Of a DNA stretch of 49,767 bases, positions 43,256 through 49,767 are shown in pieces. A model generated the notes under the pieces. The model had not been told where the DNA came from and made no database searches. It saw nothing but the letters and a program-made list of their open reading frames with translations. Positions within the stretch are counted from its first letter, which is position 1, and each line of letters starts with the position of its first letter. Position numbers and translations under genes: made by a program. Source of the stretch: Clostridium sp. Cult2 (lineage in GTDB: Bacteria; Bacillota; Clostridia; Tissierellales; Tepidimicrobiaceae); the NCBI RefSeq assembly GCF_021655075.1, contig NZ_PPXX01000091.1, positions 1 to 49,767 on the forward strand, written 5' to 3'.

Positions 43256-45151
43256 ATGGATAAAAGTAAAAGAAATACCTATATAGATAATATAGATGTA
43301 GAGGAAGCTAAAAGAGTATACTATGAGAAGTTAAATATTAAGCCTAATTGGGAAGAAATAGATGTAGCAAATTCCCTAGGGAGAGTAACCTTTGAAGCTA
43401 TATATGCAAAGGTTTCATCTCCAAATTATAACGCTGCAGCAATGGATGGAATTTTGGTTGAATCTTCTAGTACCATAGGTGCTACAGAAGTAAATCCTAA
43501 AATATTAGAAGAAGGGAAAGATTTTTTATACATAAATACAGGAAATCCCGTAGTAGATCCTTATGATGCAGTAATAATGATTGAAGATGTAATAGAAGTT
43601 AAAGAGGGCAAAATTCAAATACTAAAAGCAGCCCATCCTTGGCAGCATATAAGACCTATAGGAGAAGATATAGTAGCTACGGAGATGATAGTTCCATCTA
43701 AGCATAAGATTAGACCTATAGATATAGGAGCCCTAATATCAGGGGGAATTGAAAAGATAAAGGTATATAAAAAACCACAAATTGGGATATTGCCCACAGG
43801 AACGGAGATAATAGAGGACATTAGGGAACTGAAAAGGGGAAAGATAATAGATTCTAATTCCAGGGTGTTTGAAGCCCTAGTAATAGAAGATGGGGGTATT
43901 CCTAATAGGTATAGTCCTATTGAGGATGATTATGAAAAGCTTAAAAAGGCAGTGCTAAAAGGGATAGAAGAAAACGACATTTTAATAATTGGTGCAGGCT
44001 CTTCTGCTGGCTCTAAGGATTATACGGTAAATATAATAAAGGAATTGGGAGAAGTAATAATACATGGTGTTGCATTAAAACCAGGGAAGCCTACAATTTT
44101 AGGTATAATAAAAGGGAAACCAGTAATCGGCATTCCTGGATACCCTGTATCTGCTTATTTGGTATTTGAAACTTTTGTTACACCTTTAATATTAAAATAT
44201 ATAGGGCTAAAAGAGGAAAAGGATACTTTTGTGGATGCAATTACATCTAAGAAAATAACATCTTCCTTAAAAAATAGAGAGTTAGTAAGAGTTAATCTAG
44301 GATATGTAAATGATAAACTAATTGCAACTCCTTTATCTAGTGGAGCAGGGGTTACCATGAGTTTAGTTAAGGCTGATGGTATAGCCATAATACCTAGGTC
44401 TTTAGAAGGAGTAGAAGCAGGAAGTACTGTAAATGTAAGATTACTTAAATCATTAAAACAAATAAAGAAAACTCTAGTCTCCATAGGTAGTCACGATATA
44501 ATAATGGACATAATAGGCGACATAATGAAACTAACCTCTGGCCATGTAGGTAGCATGGGTGGAATCTTAGCCATGAAAAGAGGGGAATGTCATATAGCAC
44601 CAATTCACTTATTAGATATGGAAACCGGAGAATACAATATATCCTATGTTAAAAAATACTTCACAGGTCAAAAAATGGCTATCATAAAAGGTGTTAAAAG
44701 ACATCAAGGTTTCATAGTAGAAAAGGGAAACCCTAAAGGTATAAAGGGTTTTACTGATTTAACAAGAGATGATGTAATATATATAAATAGGCAAAGAGGA
44801 GCAGGAACTAGAATACTTTTAGATTATCATCTCGGTAGGGAAAATATAGATACATCAAATGTAAAGGGCTATGACAGAGAAATGACTACCCATATGGCAG
44901 TAGCCACAGCAGTAAAAACTGGTTCAGCTACTGCTGGGTTAGGTATATACTCAGCAGCAAAGGCTTTGGATTTAGATTTTATCGATATAGCCTATGAAGA
45001 CTATGACTTTTTGGTACCTTTTGAGTTACTTGAAGACGAAAGGGTGAAAGAATTCATCCAAGTATTAAAATCCGATGAATTTAAAGAAAGGGTAGAAGCC
45101 TTAGGTGGGTATGGATTTGAAAATATAGGAGAGATAATTGTAGTTGAGTAA
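43256..45151 (+). CDS. moeA: MoeA fused to a periplasmic-binding-like (LysR-substrate type) domain
   Basis: The protein has 631 residues. The first 400 or so are MoeA-like (NYNAAAMDGILVES, NTGNPVVDPYDAVIMIEDV, IIGAGSSAGSKDYTVNIIKE, IPGYPVSAYLVFET). The last 225 are a type-2 periplasmic-binding-like domain (SIGSHDIIMDIIGDIM, GSMGGILAMKRGECHIAPIH, RQRGAGTRILLDYHL, TAGLGIYSAAKALDLDFI) resembling PBP-like cofactor-metal domains. Such fusions are known in anaerobes. The added domain probably binds the oxyanion, so this copy may favour the other metal from the short MoeA. It has its own ribosome site GGGGAGG. Confidence 0.92.
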   Translation: MDKSKRNTYIDNIDVEEAKRVYYEKLNIKPNWEEIDVANSLGRVTFEAIYAKVSSPNYNAAAMDGILVESSSTIGATEVNPKILEEGKDFLYINTGNPVVDPYDAVIMIEDVIEVKEGKIQILKAAHPWQHIRPIGEDIVATEMIVPSKHKIRPIDIGALISGGIEKIKVYKKPQIGILPTGTEIIEDIRELKRGKIIDSNSRVFEALVIEDGGIPNRYSPIEDDYEKLKKAVLKGIEENDILIIGAGSSAGSKDYTVNIIKELGEVIIHGVALKPGKPTILGIIKGKPVIGIPGYPVSAYLVFETFVTPLILKYIGLKEEKDTFVDAITSKKITSSLKNRELVRVNLGYVNDKLIATPLSSGAGVTMSLVKADGIAIIPRSLEGVEAGSTVNVRLLKSLKQIKKTLVSIGSHDIIMDIIGDIMKLTSGHVGSMGGILAMKRGECHIAPIHLLDMETGEYNISYVKKYFTGQKMAIIKGVKRHQGFIVEKGNPKGIKGFTDLTRDDVIYINRQRGAGTRILLDYHLGRENIDTSNVKGYDREMTTHMAVATAVKTGSATAGLGIYSAAKALDLDFIDIAYEDYDFLVPFELLEDERVKEFIQVLKSDEFKERVEALGGYGFENIGEIIVVE

Positions 45152-45155
45152 TTAT

Positions 45156-45187
45156 AAACCTCTATTCTTAGGGATAGGGGTTTATTT
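45156..45187 (+). terminator. Terminator after the molybdenum/tungsten block
   Basis: AAACCTCTAT (45156-45165) pairs with ATAGGGGTTT (45174-45183, one G-U) and is followed by a T-rich stretch. Confidence 0.65.
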
Positions 45188-45188
45188 G

Positions 45189-45252
45189 CTATTCATACCG
45201 TTTTTCCTACCATTCGTACCATATTAAACAAAGTTTAGGTTAAATATAGTAC
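45189..45252 (+). promoter_or_regulatory. agr-type promoter copy 1, with 21-bp-phased direct repeats
   Basis: ATTCATACC (45191) and ATTCGTACC (45212) are direct repeats 21 bp apart. TTAAAC starts 12 bp and TATAGT 33 bp after the start of the second repeat. Two other copies with the same spacing lie at 46512 and 49047. Two direct half-sites two helical turns apart, just before a -35, is the layout used by LytTR/AgrA-type activators. Confidence 0.75.
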
Positions 45253-45299
45253 ATTAGAGATGAAGGAGAATAGCCTTTGTTTTGGGAGGTGGTACCATT

Positions 45300-45338
45300 G
45301 TGAAAGACAAGGCAACTAATTTTTATTTAGGTTTATAG
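45300..45338 (+). CDS. Tiny leader ORF (12 codons)
   Basis: A GTG preceded by GGGAGGTGG encodes VKDKATNFYLGL and stops. The ribosome site and following CCATT resemble those before the secreted-protein gene at 49161, so this may be the stub of a replaced gene or a short leader peptide. Coding function is doubtful. Confidence 0.3.
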   Translation: MKDKATNFYLGL

Positions 45339-45369
45339 GAAATAAAAGTTAGAAAGGGGAGTTTATATA

Positions 45370-45876
45370 GTGAAACTTTTAAAAAGAAGTATAGGTATAG
45401 CTTTTTTATTTATTATTGCAATCACAGGATCTGTTTTTGCAAACACTTGGGAATCGATTTTAGATGAGGAGTGTAAAATGAATAATTTAAAAATTGAATA
45501 CGATGAATCTAAAATGGATTATTTGCCTCTAAATGAAAATGATATCAATACTTTATCACCAATGGTTGTTGATGCTTGTCCGGGAAGAGGAGATCATGAA
45601 ATGTTTAGTCATGGAGTGGGAACATTAATTAGAGTAAATAATGACGGTTCAAAAGACACTATATTTAAGGGAGGGGCAGCCTAGCAGTGTAAATGGTGTT
45701 TAGAAGTTGTAGTTACTGAATTTGACCCATTACAAATTGGATATGTAGGTTATTATTGCATGAGAAATCTAGGATATGAAATCCCTGGTTATGGGCTAAT
45801 TATGGAAGCCTCCCCCGATGCTATTAAACACACAAGTGGTTCAAAAGTTCCATATTGTAAATTATTCTATAGATAG
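45370..45876 (+). pseudogene. Secreted small protein interrupted by an in-frame TAG
   Basis: GTG 45370 opens a frame with a signal peptide (KRSIGIAFLFIIAITGSVFA, then cleavage before NTW). It stops at TAG 45682-45684 after 104 codons. The same frame then stays open for 63 more codons (QCKWCLEVVVTEFDPLQIGY..., PGYGLIMEASPDAIKHTSG..., ending KLFYR) to TAG 45874-45876. The second part has a CKWC pair and a normal composition, so the original protein had about 168 residues. A point mutation (Trp or Gln codon to TAG) is simplest; suppression is possible. It lies under the first agr-type promoter. The family is unknown. Confidence 0.6.
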
Positions 45877-45897
45877 AAGAAAAGGGAGCGCTAGAAG

Positions 45898-46476
45898 TTG
45901 AACATGAAAAAAATGAAAAATAAAAATTTGTTAATCTTAATAATTTTATCATTTTTAATTCTTCTTATAATTTGTCTAAGCATTAAAAATAGAGCTAATA
46001 TACCTAATGAAGATAATAAAATAATACAAAAATTTTTCAATTCCTACCTAGAACAATTTAAGTATTCTGATGAAGAATGGGAAAATATCATTGAGTCCTT
46101 AGAATCAAAAATGTCGAAACTATCAATTGATGATCCCAGGGCAGTGCAGCAGGCAGACGCATTAAGTGATGATCCATGGATGATTCAGTGGGAAGAAACA
46201 TTAACAGAAAAAGAAATAGAAAGATTAATAAAAAATGGATGGTTACCAAATTTATATTTAAAAGAATATCCGGAAACAGAATATACAATTGAAAAGTTGA
46301 GGAGACTTGATAATCCAAATTCCTATTCAATTAATATAAAATTAGGAAATATAGAAAATAAGAATACTGACGAAAAAATAAATATCTCCTTAAATATAAT
46401 TGATACCGGGCAAGGAAGACGCATAGATTATATTGATTTTGAGGAATTTAATTTACTATTTAAGCAAAAAAAGTAG
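45898..46476 (+). CDS. Membrane-anchored extracellular protein of unknown family
   Basis: The protein has 192 residues with one N-terminal membrane helix (LLILIILSFLILLIICLSI, about residues 10-28) and an acidic, helical outer part (KYSDEEWENIIESLESKMSK, EETLTEKEIERLIKNGWLPN). No known domain was recognised. The TTG start at 45898 is 9 nt after GGGAG; ATG 45904 is the alternative. It follows the broken secreted-protein gene by 21 bp and is likely co-transcribed from the first agr-type promoter, so it may be part of the same secreted response. Confidence 0.6.
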   Translation: MNMKKMKNKNLLILIILSFLILLIICLSIKNRANIPNEDNKIIQKFFNSYLEQFKYSDEEWENIIESLESKMSKLSIDDPRAVQQADALSDDPWMIQWEETLTEKEIERLIKNGWLPNLYLKEYPETEYTIEKLRRLDNPNSYSINIKLGNIENKNTDEKINISLNIIDTGQGRRIDYIDFEEFNLLFKQKK

Positions 46477-46499
46477 TGTAGAACTACACTACTTTTTTT
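46466..46499 (+). terminator. Rho-independent terminator
   Basis: A perfect stem of about 9 GC-containing pairs flanked by A7/T7 (46466-46481 with 46484-46499), with an AA loop, overlaps the stop codon of the preceding gene. Confidence 0.9.
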
Positions 46500-46511
46500 G
46501 CTTTATTTTTG

Positions 46512-46574
46512 CTATTCATACCGTTTTTCCTACCATTCATACCATATTAAACAAAATTTAGGTTAAATATGGTA
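46512..46574 (+). promoter_or_regulatory. agr-type promoter copy 2 (before agrBD)
   Basis: Direct repeats ATTCATACC at 46514 and 46535 are 21 bp apart. TTAAAC at 46547 and TATGGT at 46568 are at the same offsets (12 and 33) as in the other two copies. This predicts autoinduction of agrBD. Confidence 0.78.
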
Positions 46575-46614
46575 CACTTTTATTAAACAAAGGTAAGTTT
46601 TATAGGAGGTTTCT

Positions 46615-47208
46615 ATGTTACACAAATTAGCGGGAGATATAAGCTTTCATTTGATAACCAATAAAATAATAGATATAAAGGATAGGGATATTTATATATA
46701 TGGTCTGGAATTACTTATTTCTACTTTATTTACATCGCTAAGTATATTAATCCTTGGATTTTTCGTAGGGGAATTGACTTCTGCAATAGTATATTTATCT
46801 GTATATTTCTTTCTAAAATCCTATACGGGCGGATATCATGCAAAACATTATTATGAATGCTATATTTACTCCATATTAGTTTTTATTGTTTTAATAATTA
46901 TAAAAAATGCAACCTTATCTGTATATCAACCCTTTATTGGAGTACTTTCATTAATGTTTTCTATGGTAATTGTATTTAAACTTGCTCCAGTTGAAAACAA
47001 GAACAACCCTAAAACGAAAGAGGAAATTATTAAAAATAAAAAGATAGCAAGAAGGAGAATATTAGTTTTGGGCATAATTATTATTTTAGGATATATAGTA
47101 AAAGCTGAACTAATAGACTTGTGGTTTATGCTAGCTATTACGGAGCTTTCAATTGCGTATTCAATACTTAAACAAAAATTTCTAGAAGGGAGGAACCATG
47201 TTGAGTAA
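46615..47208 (+). CDS. agrB: AgrB-like autoinducer peptide processing membrane protease
   Basis: This 197-residue AgrB protein has five to six helices, with the catalytic site GGYHAKHYYECYI. His75 and Cys82 keep the seven-residue spacing of Staphylococcus AgrB His77/Cys84. AgrB cuts the AgrD propeptide at its C-terminal side and makes the ring. Its end overlaps agrD by 11 nt. AGGAGG precedes ATG 46615, and the promoter carries the shared 21-bp-phased repeats. Confidence 0.93.
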   Translation: MLHKLAGDISFHLITNKIIDIKDRDIYIYGLELLISTLFTSLSILILGFFVGELTSAIVYLSVYFFLKSYTGGYHAKHYYECYIYSILVFIVLIIIKNATLSVYQPFIGVLSLMFSMVIVFKLAPVENKNNPKTKEEIIKNKKIARRRILVLGIIIILGYIVKAELIDLWFMLAITELSIAYSILKQKFLEGRNHVE

Positions 47209-47326
47209 CACAAAGATAAAAGTTCTAGAAAACATAGCTAAGTTATCAAAAAAGGTAACTGAATTAGCAGAAGGAAAGCAATCCATATTTTTGTCTTATG
47301 AGCCTAAGAAGCCAAAGAAAAAATAA
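47198..47326 (+). CDS. agrD: AgrD-like autoinducer propeptide with serine in place of the ring cysteine
   Basis: This short frame of 42 residues has GGGAGG upstream: an amphipathic N-terminus (IKVLENIAKLSKKVTELAEG), a core S-I-F-L-S at residues 29-33, and a charged tail YEPKKPKKK. The tail matches the YEPKSP-type recognition tail of Listeria and clostridial AgrD. Alignment on YEP puts Ser29 at the place of the usual ring cysteine, so the signal would be a lactone, not a thiolactone. The peptide has no cysteine at all. It overlaps agrB, the standard arrangement. Confidence 0.85.
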   Translation: MLSNTKIKVLENIAKLSKKVTELAEGKQSIFLSYEPKKPKKK

Positions 47327-47383
47327 GGTAAGTGTAAGTGTGTGGGTAGTTTGGGTTTTGGGATTCAAAATATAAATTCATAT

Positions 47384-47420
47384 ACAAAAACCTCCAGTAT
47401 TGAACTAGGAGGTTTTTGTA
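47384..47420 (+). terminator. Rho-independent terminator after agrD
   Basis: A perfect 12-bp stem ACAAAAACCTCC (47384-47395) with GGAGGTTTTTGT (47408-47419) ends the agrBD unit before the receptor chimera. Confidence 0.85.
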
Positions 47421-47481
47421 TTGTCATCATATATAATTCATGATAATCTAGAATCAGAAATATCTTAAAGGAATGATACTG

Positions 47482-49020
47482 ATGATTTATATTGGCATCT
47501 GTGATGACGATAAATATTTCTTAGATTATGTTGAGAACAGAATAGAAGAAGTTCTAAAAGATGAAAATACAACCATTAAAATCAATAAACTTACTGATGG
47601 AATGGAACTATTAAAGGCTTATAATAATGAGGACAAGCCTTTTGATATTATTTTTCTAGATATAGATATGCCTAATATAGATGGTATAGAAACAGCTGAA
47701 ATTATTAGGAAAAAAGATGAAGAAACAATATTAATATTTCTTACTTCTATGGAAGATGAAGTATATAAAACTTTTAAATATGGTCCCTTTAGATTTATTA
47801 GGAAAAGCCATATAGATAGGGAGTTACATGAAGCATTAATAAGTTCTTTAGAAAAATTAAAAGATGAAAAACATGTGTTCAAAACTGTATATGGAGATTT
47901 AGCTTTATATATTAGTGATATACTGTATTTTGAATTTGTGGATAGAACTGTATACATAAAAACCTTGTTTTATTTTTTCCTGATATTTAGTGATATTTTA
48001 GCAGTAAATATTTTAAGCTCTTTTATTGGCAAGGATATAAAAGATATAGTTATAAATCAAACTTGGGCTAGGATATTATTTTCTCAAATTTCTAAACTAT
48101 TGTTATTTATTATATTAAGGGTAATAAAAAATAATCATAGCGAAAGAGAACTAGATATTCCTAAGTATTATTGGTATTGGATATTTATTGTTTCTTTAAT
48201 ATCTGGAATAAATTTATTAATAGTATTTAACATAGGTTTGATTTTAAACGATTTAAATGTAGAAATTCAATATTTAACAGTAGCAATTAGTGTAGGTTCA
48301 TTATTGATAGTTATAATAACCTATTATATTTTTATGAAGTTAAATAGTTTTTATAGGGAGAGAAATAACTATAGGATAGTAGAAATAAAGAATGAAATGC
48401 TAACGAAGGAGATGGAAGAAAAGGAAAGAATATACGAAGGAGTCAGAAAGATTCACCATGATTTTAAAAATCATATCATGTGTATAGAAAGGCTATTGGA
48501 ACAAGGAAAATTTCAATTGGCTAATGAATATATTGGTGGTTTAAAAGATGAAGTAGTTGAAACCTATACATGGATTAAAACTGGAAATGATGCAGTAGAT
48601 GCCATATTAAATCAAAAGAAATCAGAAGGAACTAAGAAGAGTATAGAAATGGACATGAAAGTAAATATTCCGGAAGATATAAACATACAACCATTAGATT
48701 TATGTACAATCTTAGGAAATGCCTTAGATAATGGAATAGAAGCAAATGAAAGGATAGAAGATATAAATAAAAGAAATATAAGTGTTACAATAAATACATA
48801 TAAAGAATATTTATTTATAGAAATATCAAATCCTTCATTAATTAACCCAATAGATGAAGAAGGAAGGCTCAATACTATAAAGGAAGATAAAGAAAACCAC
48901 GGTTTTGGAATGAAAAGTATAAAATCAGTAGTGGAGAAATATAATGGAATATTAAACTATGAATACCATGAAGGAAAATTTATATTAAATATAATGTTAC
49001 CTATTGAAAAGGAAAGTTAG
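47482..49020 (+). CDS. Chimera: AgrA-like receiver plus AgrC-like sensor kinase in one frame
   Basis: The protein has 512 residues. Residues 1-130 are a LytTR-type receiver (YIGICDDD, phospho-acceptor Asp60 in IIFLDIDMP). Then only the first strands of a LytTR DNA-binding domain follow (HVFKTVYGDLALYISDILYF...VYIKT). At about residue 161 (nt 47964) it changes abruptly to membrane helices (LFYFFLIFSDILAVNIL, later KYYWYWIFIVSLISGINLLI and two more). A GHKL kinase comes last, with KIHHDFKNH, the N box LGNALDNGIEAN and a G box NHGFGMKSIKSVV. An in-frame deletion joining agrA to agrC fits. The DNA-binding part and probably the first AgrC helices are lost. ATG 47482 has AAAGGA 9 nt upstream. Confidence 0.85.
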   Translation: MIYIGICDDDKYFLDYVENRIEEVLKDENTTIKINKLTDGMELLKAYNNEDKPFDIIFLDIDMPNIDGIETAEIIRKKDEETILIFLTSMEDEVYKTFKYGPFRFIRKSHIDRELHEALISSLEKLKDEKHVFKTVYGDLALYISDILYFEFVDRTVYIKTLFYFFLIFSDILAVNILSSFIGKDIKDIVINQTWARILFSQISKLLLFIILRVIKNNHSERELDIPKYYWYWIFIVSLISGINLLIVFNIGLILNDLNVEIQYLTVAISVGSLLIVIITYYIFMKLNSFYRERNNYRIVEIKNEMLTKEMEEKERIYEGVRKIHHDFKNHIMCIERLLEQGKFQLANEYIGGLKDEVVETYTWIKTGNDAVDAILNQKKSEGTKKSIEMDMKVNIPEDINIQPLDLCTILGNALDNGIEANERIEDINKRNISVTINTYKEYLFIEISNPSLINPIDEEGRLNTIKEDKENHGFGMKSIKSVVEKYNGILNYEYHEGKFILNIMLPIEKES

Positions 49021-49043
49021 GTTTATACAAGTCTAACTTTTTT
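49013..49043 (+). terminator. Rho-independent terminator after the AgrA/AgrC chimera
   Basis: The stem AAAGTTAG (49013-49020)/CTAACTTT (49033-49040) is followed by T residues. It overlaps the stop codon. Confidence 0.7.
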
Positions 49044-49046
49044 ATG

Positions 49047-49110
49047 CTATCCGTACCGTTTTTTCCACCATTCGTACCGAATTAAACAAATTTTAGAATA
49101 AATATGGTAT
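49047..49110 (+). promoter_or_regulatory. agr-type promoter copy 3
   Basis: ATCCGTACC (49049) and ATTCGTACC (49070) are 21 bp apart, with TTAAAC at 49082 and TATGGT at 49103. These are the same offsets as copies 1 and 2. It drives the secreted-protein gene at 49161. Confidence 0.75.
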
Positions 49111-49160
49111 GTTAATAACGATGGAGAATAGAGAATCTTATTTGAGGAGGTGATTCCATT

Positions 49161-49767
49161 ATGAAAAAAAACAATATCTTTGCTTTAATAATGGCATTCT
49201 TGTTTGTAATGAGTACAGTGGCTTGTGCTAGTAATAATTATTACAATGATAATGAAAGTATAGAAATGATAGATATTGAAATTGATTATTCTAGCCAAAA
49301 AATATTAAAGGATGGTAGTGTAGAATATGATATAAAAAACAAAGAACAAGTTGCAGACTTTTTAGAAATTGATATAGATAAAATAAGAAATATTAAGATA
49401 ACTAAACCAAATTATATTATAAAAGAATCTAATTTAAATAATAGTGATATCACTCCATTTGCAAATATTTATATCGCCAATATAACTGGGCCAAGACAAG
49501 CTTGCGGGTCAAACAGAATATGTGAAAATTCTGCTGTTAATCATGCAAAAGAACCTTTAACGAAAACAATGACTCTTTCCGGTACTGTTTCAAACAGTCA
49601 TAGTCTAAGCGTAGATGCTGGTATTGATGCTGAAATCGCTTCTATTTCTGCGGCGGTAGGATTTAACGTAGAAAGAAGTTGGACAATGACGGATTCTACA
49701 CAAGTTGAATTAGAACCAGGTCAAAGAGTAACTGTAGTTGCATTCCCTTACTGGGATGTTTACAGTT
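49161..49767 (+). CDS. Secreted or lipid-anchored protein, partial (cut by window end)
   Basis: ATG 49161, after the strong site GAGGAGGTGATT, opens a frame still open at the window end (202 residues). A signal with Cys22 (STVAC-AS) allows either lipidation or signal peptidase cleavage. An acidic region follows, then a serine/alanine-rich beta-type region (TMTLSGTVSNSHSLSVDAGI, ISAAVGFNVERSWTMTDSTQ, then VELEPGQRVTVVAFPYW). That last part recalls beta-rich secreted proteins, possibly membrane-active ones, but no family can be named. It is under the third agr-type promoter, so quorum control is likely. Confidence 0.75.
   Translation, partial: MKKNNIFALIMAFLFVMSTVACASNNYYNDNESIEMIDIEIDYSSQKILKDGSVEYDIKNKEQVADFLEIDIDKIRNIKITKPNYIIKESNLNNSDITPFANIYIANITGPRQACGSNRICENSAVNHAKEPLTKTMTLSGTVSNSHSLSVDAGIDAEIASISAAVGFNVERSWTMTDSTQVELEPGQRVTVVAFPYWDVYS

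Noticed and set aside
45682-45684. Pyrrolysine decoding of the in-frame TAG
   Set aside because: TAG is the normal stop of several genes in this window and no pyl genes are visible; a nonsense mutation is simpler.

Overview
The window is AT-rich DNA from a strictly anaerobic, amino-acid-fermenting Gram-positive bacterium, most likely a Tissierellia or Clostridia relative. The reasons are strong AGGAGG-type ribosome sites, frequent TTG and GTG starts, a T-box leader, an agr-type peptide quorum-sensing locus, a selenoprotein-B amino-acid reductase with GrdX, a flavodiiron protein, and a selenocysteine formate dehydrogenase with HylABC-like partners. No ribosomal or transfer RNA gene and no CRISPR array were seen.

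Layout. 1-2.8 kb: end of a purC-like gene and an ABC exporter. 2.9-7.4 kb: grdX, a pyruvoyl grdE/G/I-like gene, a selenocysteine grdB/F/H-like gene (UGA at 5752) and a sodium:solute symporter, which together form a Stickland-type reductase module without its A and C components. 7.5-10.1 kb: a T-box-controlled polar amino-acid ABC transporter whose permease carries a TA-repeat frameshift at its start. 10.2-17.3 kb: PadR/DUF2812 pair, flavodiiron protein, and a BlaI repressor next to a membrane beta-propeller protein and an S9 peptidase. 17.3-19.5 kb: a CofE-like ligase divergent from a LysR regulator. 19.5-21.6 kb: a decayed patch with ABC ATPase, integrase and metalloprotease remnants, a GC-rich insert, an isoprenylcysteine-methyltransferase-like gene and a broken gene. 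21.6-27.5 kb: AlkD-like protein, a NarL-type two-component system and a divergent ABC exporter. 27.6-31.3 kb: molbindin, YbaK deacylase, and a glutamate-cysteine ligase paired with an ATP-grasp enzyme.

31.4-45.2 kb is a continuous molybdenum/tungsten formate metabolism block. It holds hylC-hylB-hylA-fdhA (UGA at 35928), mogA, mobA, fdhD, a candidate Moco/Tuco riboswitch, the tungstate transporter tupABC, moeA, and a second moeA fused to a periplasmic-binding-like domain. The genes supply the metal, build the nucleotide cofactor, sulfurate the enzyme, and provide a formate dehydrogenase likely coupled to NAD and ferredoxin.

45.2-49.8 kb is an agr-like quorum-sensing island. Three near-identical promoters carry 21-bp-phased direct repeats. 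They precede a secreted-protein gene broken by an in-frame TAG, agrBD, and a secreted/lipoprotein gene cut by the window end. AgrD has serine where the ring cysteine normally sits, and the receptor gene is a chimera of an AgrA-like receiver and an AgrC-like kinase. This island is the best candidate for something undescribed.
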